Positions 5,901-6,747 of a stretch of DNA of 6,747 nt are shown here, piece by piece. The notes under the pieces were generated by a model. That model was given only the letters and a program-made list of their open reading frames with translations, searched no databases and was not told the DNA's origin. This DNA comes from Pseudomonadota bacterium (GTDB lineage: Bacteria; Pseudomonadota; Alphaproteobacteria; Rhizobiales; Rhizobiaceae). The stretch's first letter is position 1. The number at the start of each line of letters is the position of its first letter. The position numbers and the translations under genes were made by a program. The stretch is from assembly GCA_023393575.1 (NCBI GenBank), contig JAEWKX010000357.1:1-6747 (forward strand), read 5' to 3'.

Positions 5901-6747
5901 ACGGTCTTCTCCATTTGCGGCGCGGCGACGTCGGCGCCGGCCGTCATTCTGATCTTGCCCGTGGTCGTCCTGGGCAGCGCGTCCCGGAACTCGACCGTCT
6001 TCGGCACCATGTAATCCTCGAGCTGGCTGGCGCAGTGGCGAAGGATGTCGCGTGCCGACAGGGTGCAACCGGGCTCCAGCGCCACGTGAGCGCACACCAT
6101 CTGGCCGAAGATCGGGTCTTCGACACCCGTCACCGCCGCCTCGCGGATTCCAGGCAATGCATAGAGCACTCGCTCGACTTCCTGCGGGCTCACCTTCTCG
6201 CCCCGTGTCTTGATGATGTCGTCCTTGCGGCTGACGAAATGGAGAAAGCCTTCCGCGTCGGTTCTGAAAAGGTCTCCTGTCCGGAGACGTCTGCCGGTCT
6301 CGGTTGTCTCCACGCTCCGCAGCGTTTCTGCCTCGTCGCCCCAGTAACCGGCCATTACATGCGGCCCCTCGACCAGCAGTTCGCCGATTTCGCCGGGAGC
6401 GGAAGGCTTGCCGTCTTCCCCGACGACGAAGGCGCGGGTGCCGGGAATGGCCTTTCCTACCGATGTCGGTCGGCTGGCGAGAGCGAAGGGATCGAGGAAG
6501 CTGATGCGCAGGCACTCCGTCTGCCCGTACATCACGAAGATCCTCGAATTCGGTAGCAGTTGCCGGAGTTTGCCGGAAAGTGCCGGCGGCAGGGCGGCGC
6601 CGGCGCTTGTCACGTATCGCAACGCGGGCGGGAAATTGACGGGTAGATCCTTCATGCCCGTGATCAGGGCTGCCATCGCCGGCACGAGAGGAAAACCCGT
6701 CGCCTTTTCCTCGGCCAGTCGGTCGAGGATCTTGCGTGGGAAGGCGA
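5897..6747 (-). CDS. Acyl-CoA ligase / AMP-dependent synthetase, partial (N-terminus beyond right edge)
   Basis: The C-terminal 282 residues of an adenylate-forming enzyme; the ATP-binding loop and start lie outside the window, while the frame is open to the edge. Visible motifs, numbered from the first whole codon: TSAGAALP (46-53), MYGQTE (72-77, adenine/AMP binding), GEIGELLVEGPHVMAGYW (118-135), RTGD (155-158), SRKDDIIKTRGEKVSPQEVE (172-191, hinge and CoA-side region) and PRTTTGK with the catalytic lysine near 264. It therefore activates some carboxylic acid as an adenylate and passes it to CoA or a carrier thiol. MYGQTE is followed by a segment resembling, from memory, ligases of exosortase-A and polysaccharide clusters rather than FadD; it differs clearly from the fadD product in this window. 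Its TGA overlaps the NadE-like start (ATGA), so the two are very likely co-transcribed and translationally coupled. Substrate not identifiable. Confidence 0.88.
   Translation of the reverse strand, partial: AFPRKILDRLAEEKATGFPLVPAMAALITGMKDLPVNFPPALRYVTSAGAALPPALSGKLRQLLPNSRIFVMYGQTECLRISFLDPFALASRPTSVGKAIPGTRAFVVGEDGKPSAPGEIGELLVEGPHVMAGYWGDEAETLRSVETTETGRRLRTGDLFRTDAEGFLHFVSRKDDIIKTRGEKVSPQEVERVLYALPGIREAAVTGVEDPIFGQMVCAHVALEPGCTLSARDILRHCASQLEDYMVPKTVEFRDALPRTTTGKIRMTAGADVAAPQMEKTV

Noticed and set aside
5181..6014. A 277-codon plus-strand open frame
   Set aside because: It is antisense to the NadE-like gene and shows no domain or ribosome binding site.
5901..6515. An upstream extension of the NadE-like reading frame (536 codons in all)
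   Set aside because: The added part is the ligase gene read in the wrong frame and is Arg/Gly-rich. The ATG at 5900 with its ribosome binding site and ATGA overlap explains the start.

Overview
The window is high-GC DNA in which nearly every base lies in or next to a gene. It looks like chromosomal sequence from an alphaproteobacterium of the Rhizobiales (the Rhizobium/Sinorhizobium/Agrobacterium group). Three things point there: the protein sequences, the order fadD then pgi on one strand (the arrangement I remember from Sinorhizobium meliloti), and a promoter-like element resembling that group's general stress (RpoE2/EcfG) sigma factor consensus. The species assignment is inference; no rRNA or tRNA is present to anchor it.

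Left part (1-3247): two metabolic genes on the minus strand. fadD (AMP-forming long-chain acyl-CoA ligase) is upstream and complete. pgi (glucose-6-phosphate isomerase) follows after about 100 bp and runs off the left edge without its C-terminus. fadD faces away from a 228-bp intergenic region. That region holds a perfect 16-bp inverted repeat (TTGACG-TAAA-CGTCAA) overlapping a possible fadD promoter, and a back-to-back candidate stress promoter reading the other way.

Middle (3248-3764): a small PRC-barrel protein gene on the plus strand, with a strong ribosome binding site. It is followed by a bulged hairpin and then a good intrinsic terminator.

Right part (3765-6747): a plus-strand gene for a two-part GNAT-like protein converges, with 12 bp between stop codons, on a minus-strand pair. 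In that pair an acyl/AMP ligase (N-terminus beyond the right edge) is joined by an ATGA overlap to an unusually long, glutaminase-free NAD synthetase-like protein. Translational coupling of an adenylating ligase to an ammonia-using amidating enzyme, next to a GNAT-like protein, suggests a biosynthetic or surface-polymer cluster continuing to the right rather than plain NAD housekeeping. This is the part most worth following up. No mobile elements, CRISPR arrays or RNA genes were seen.
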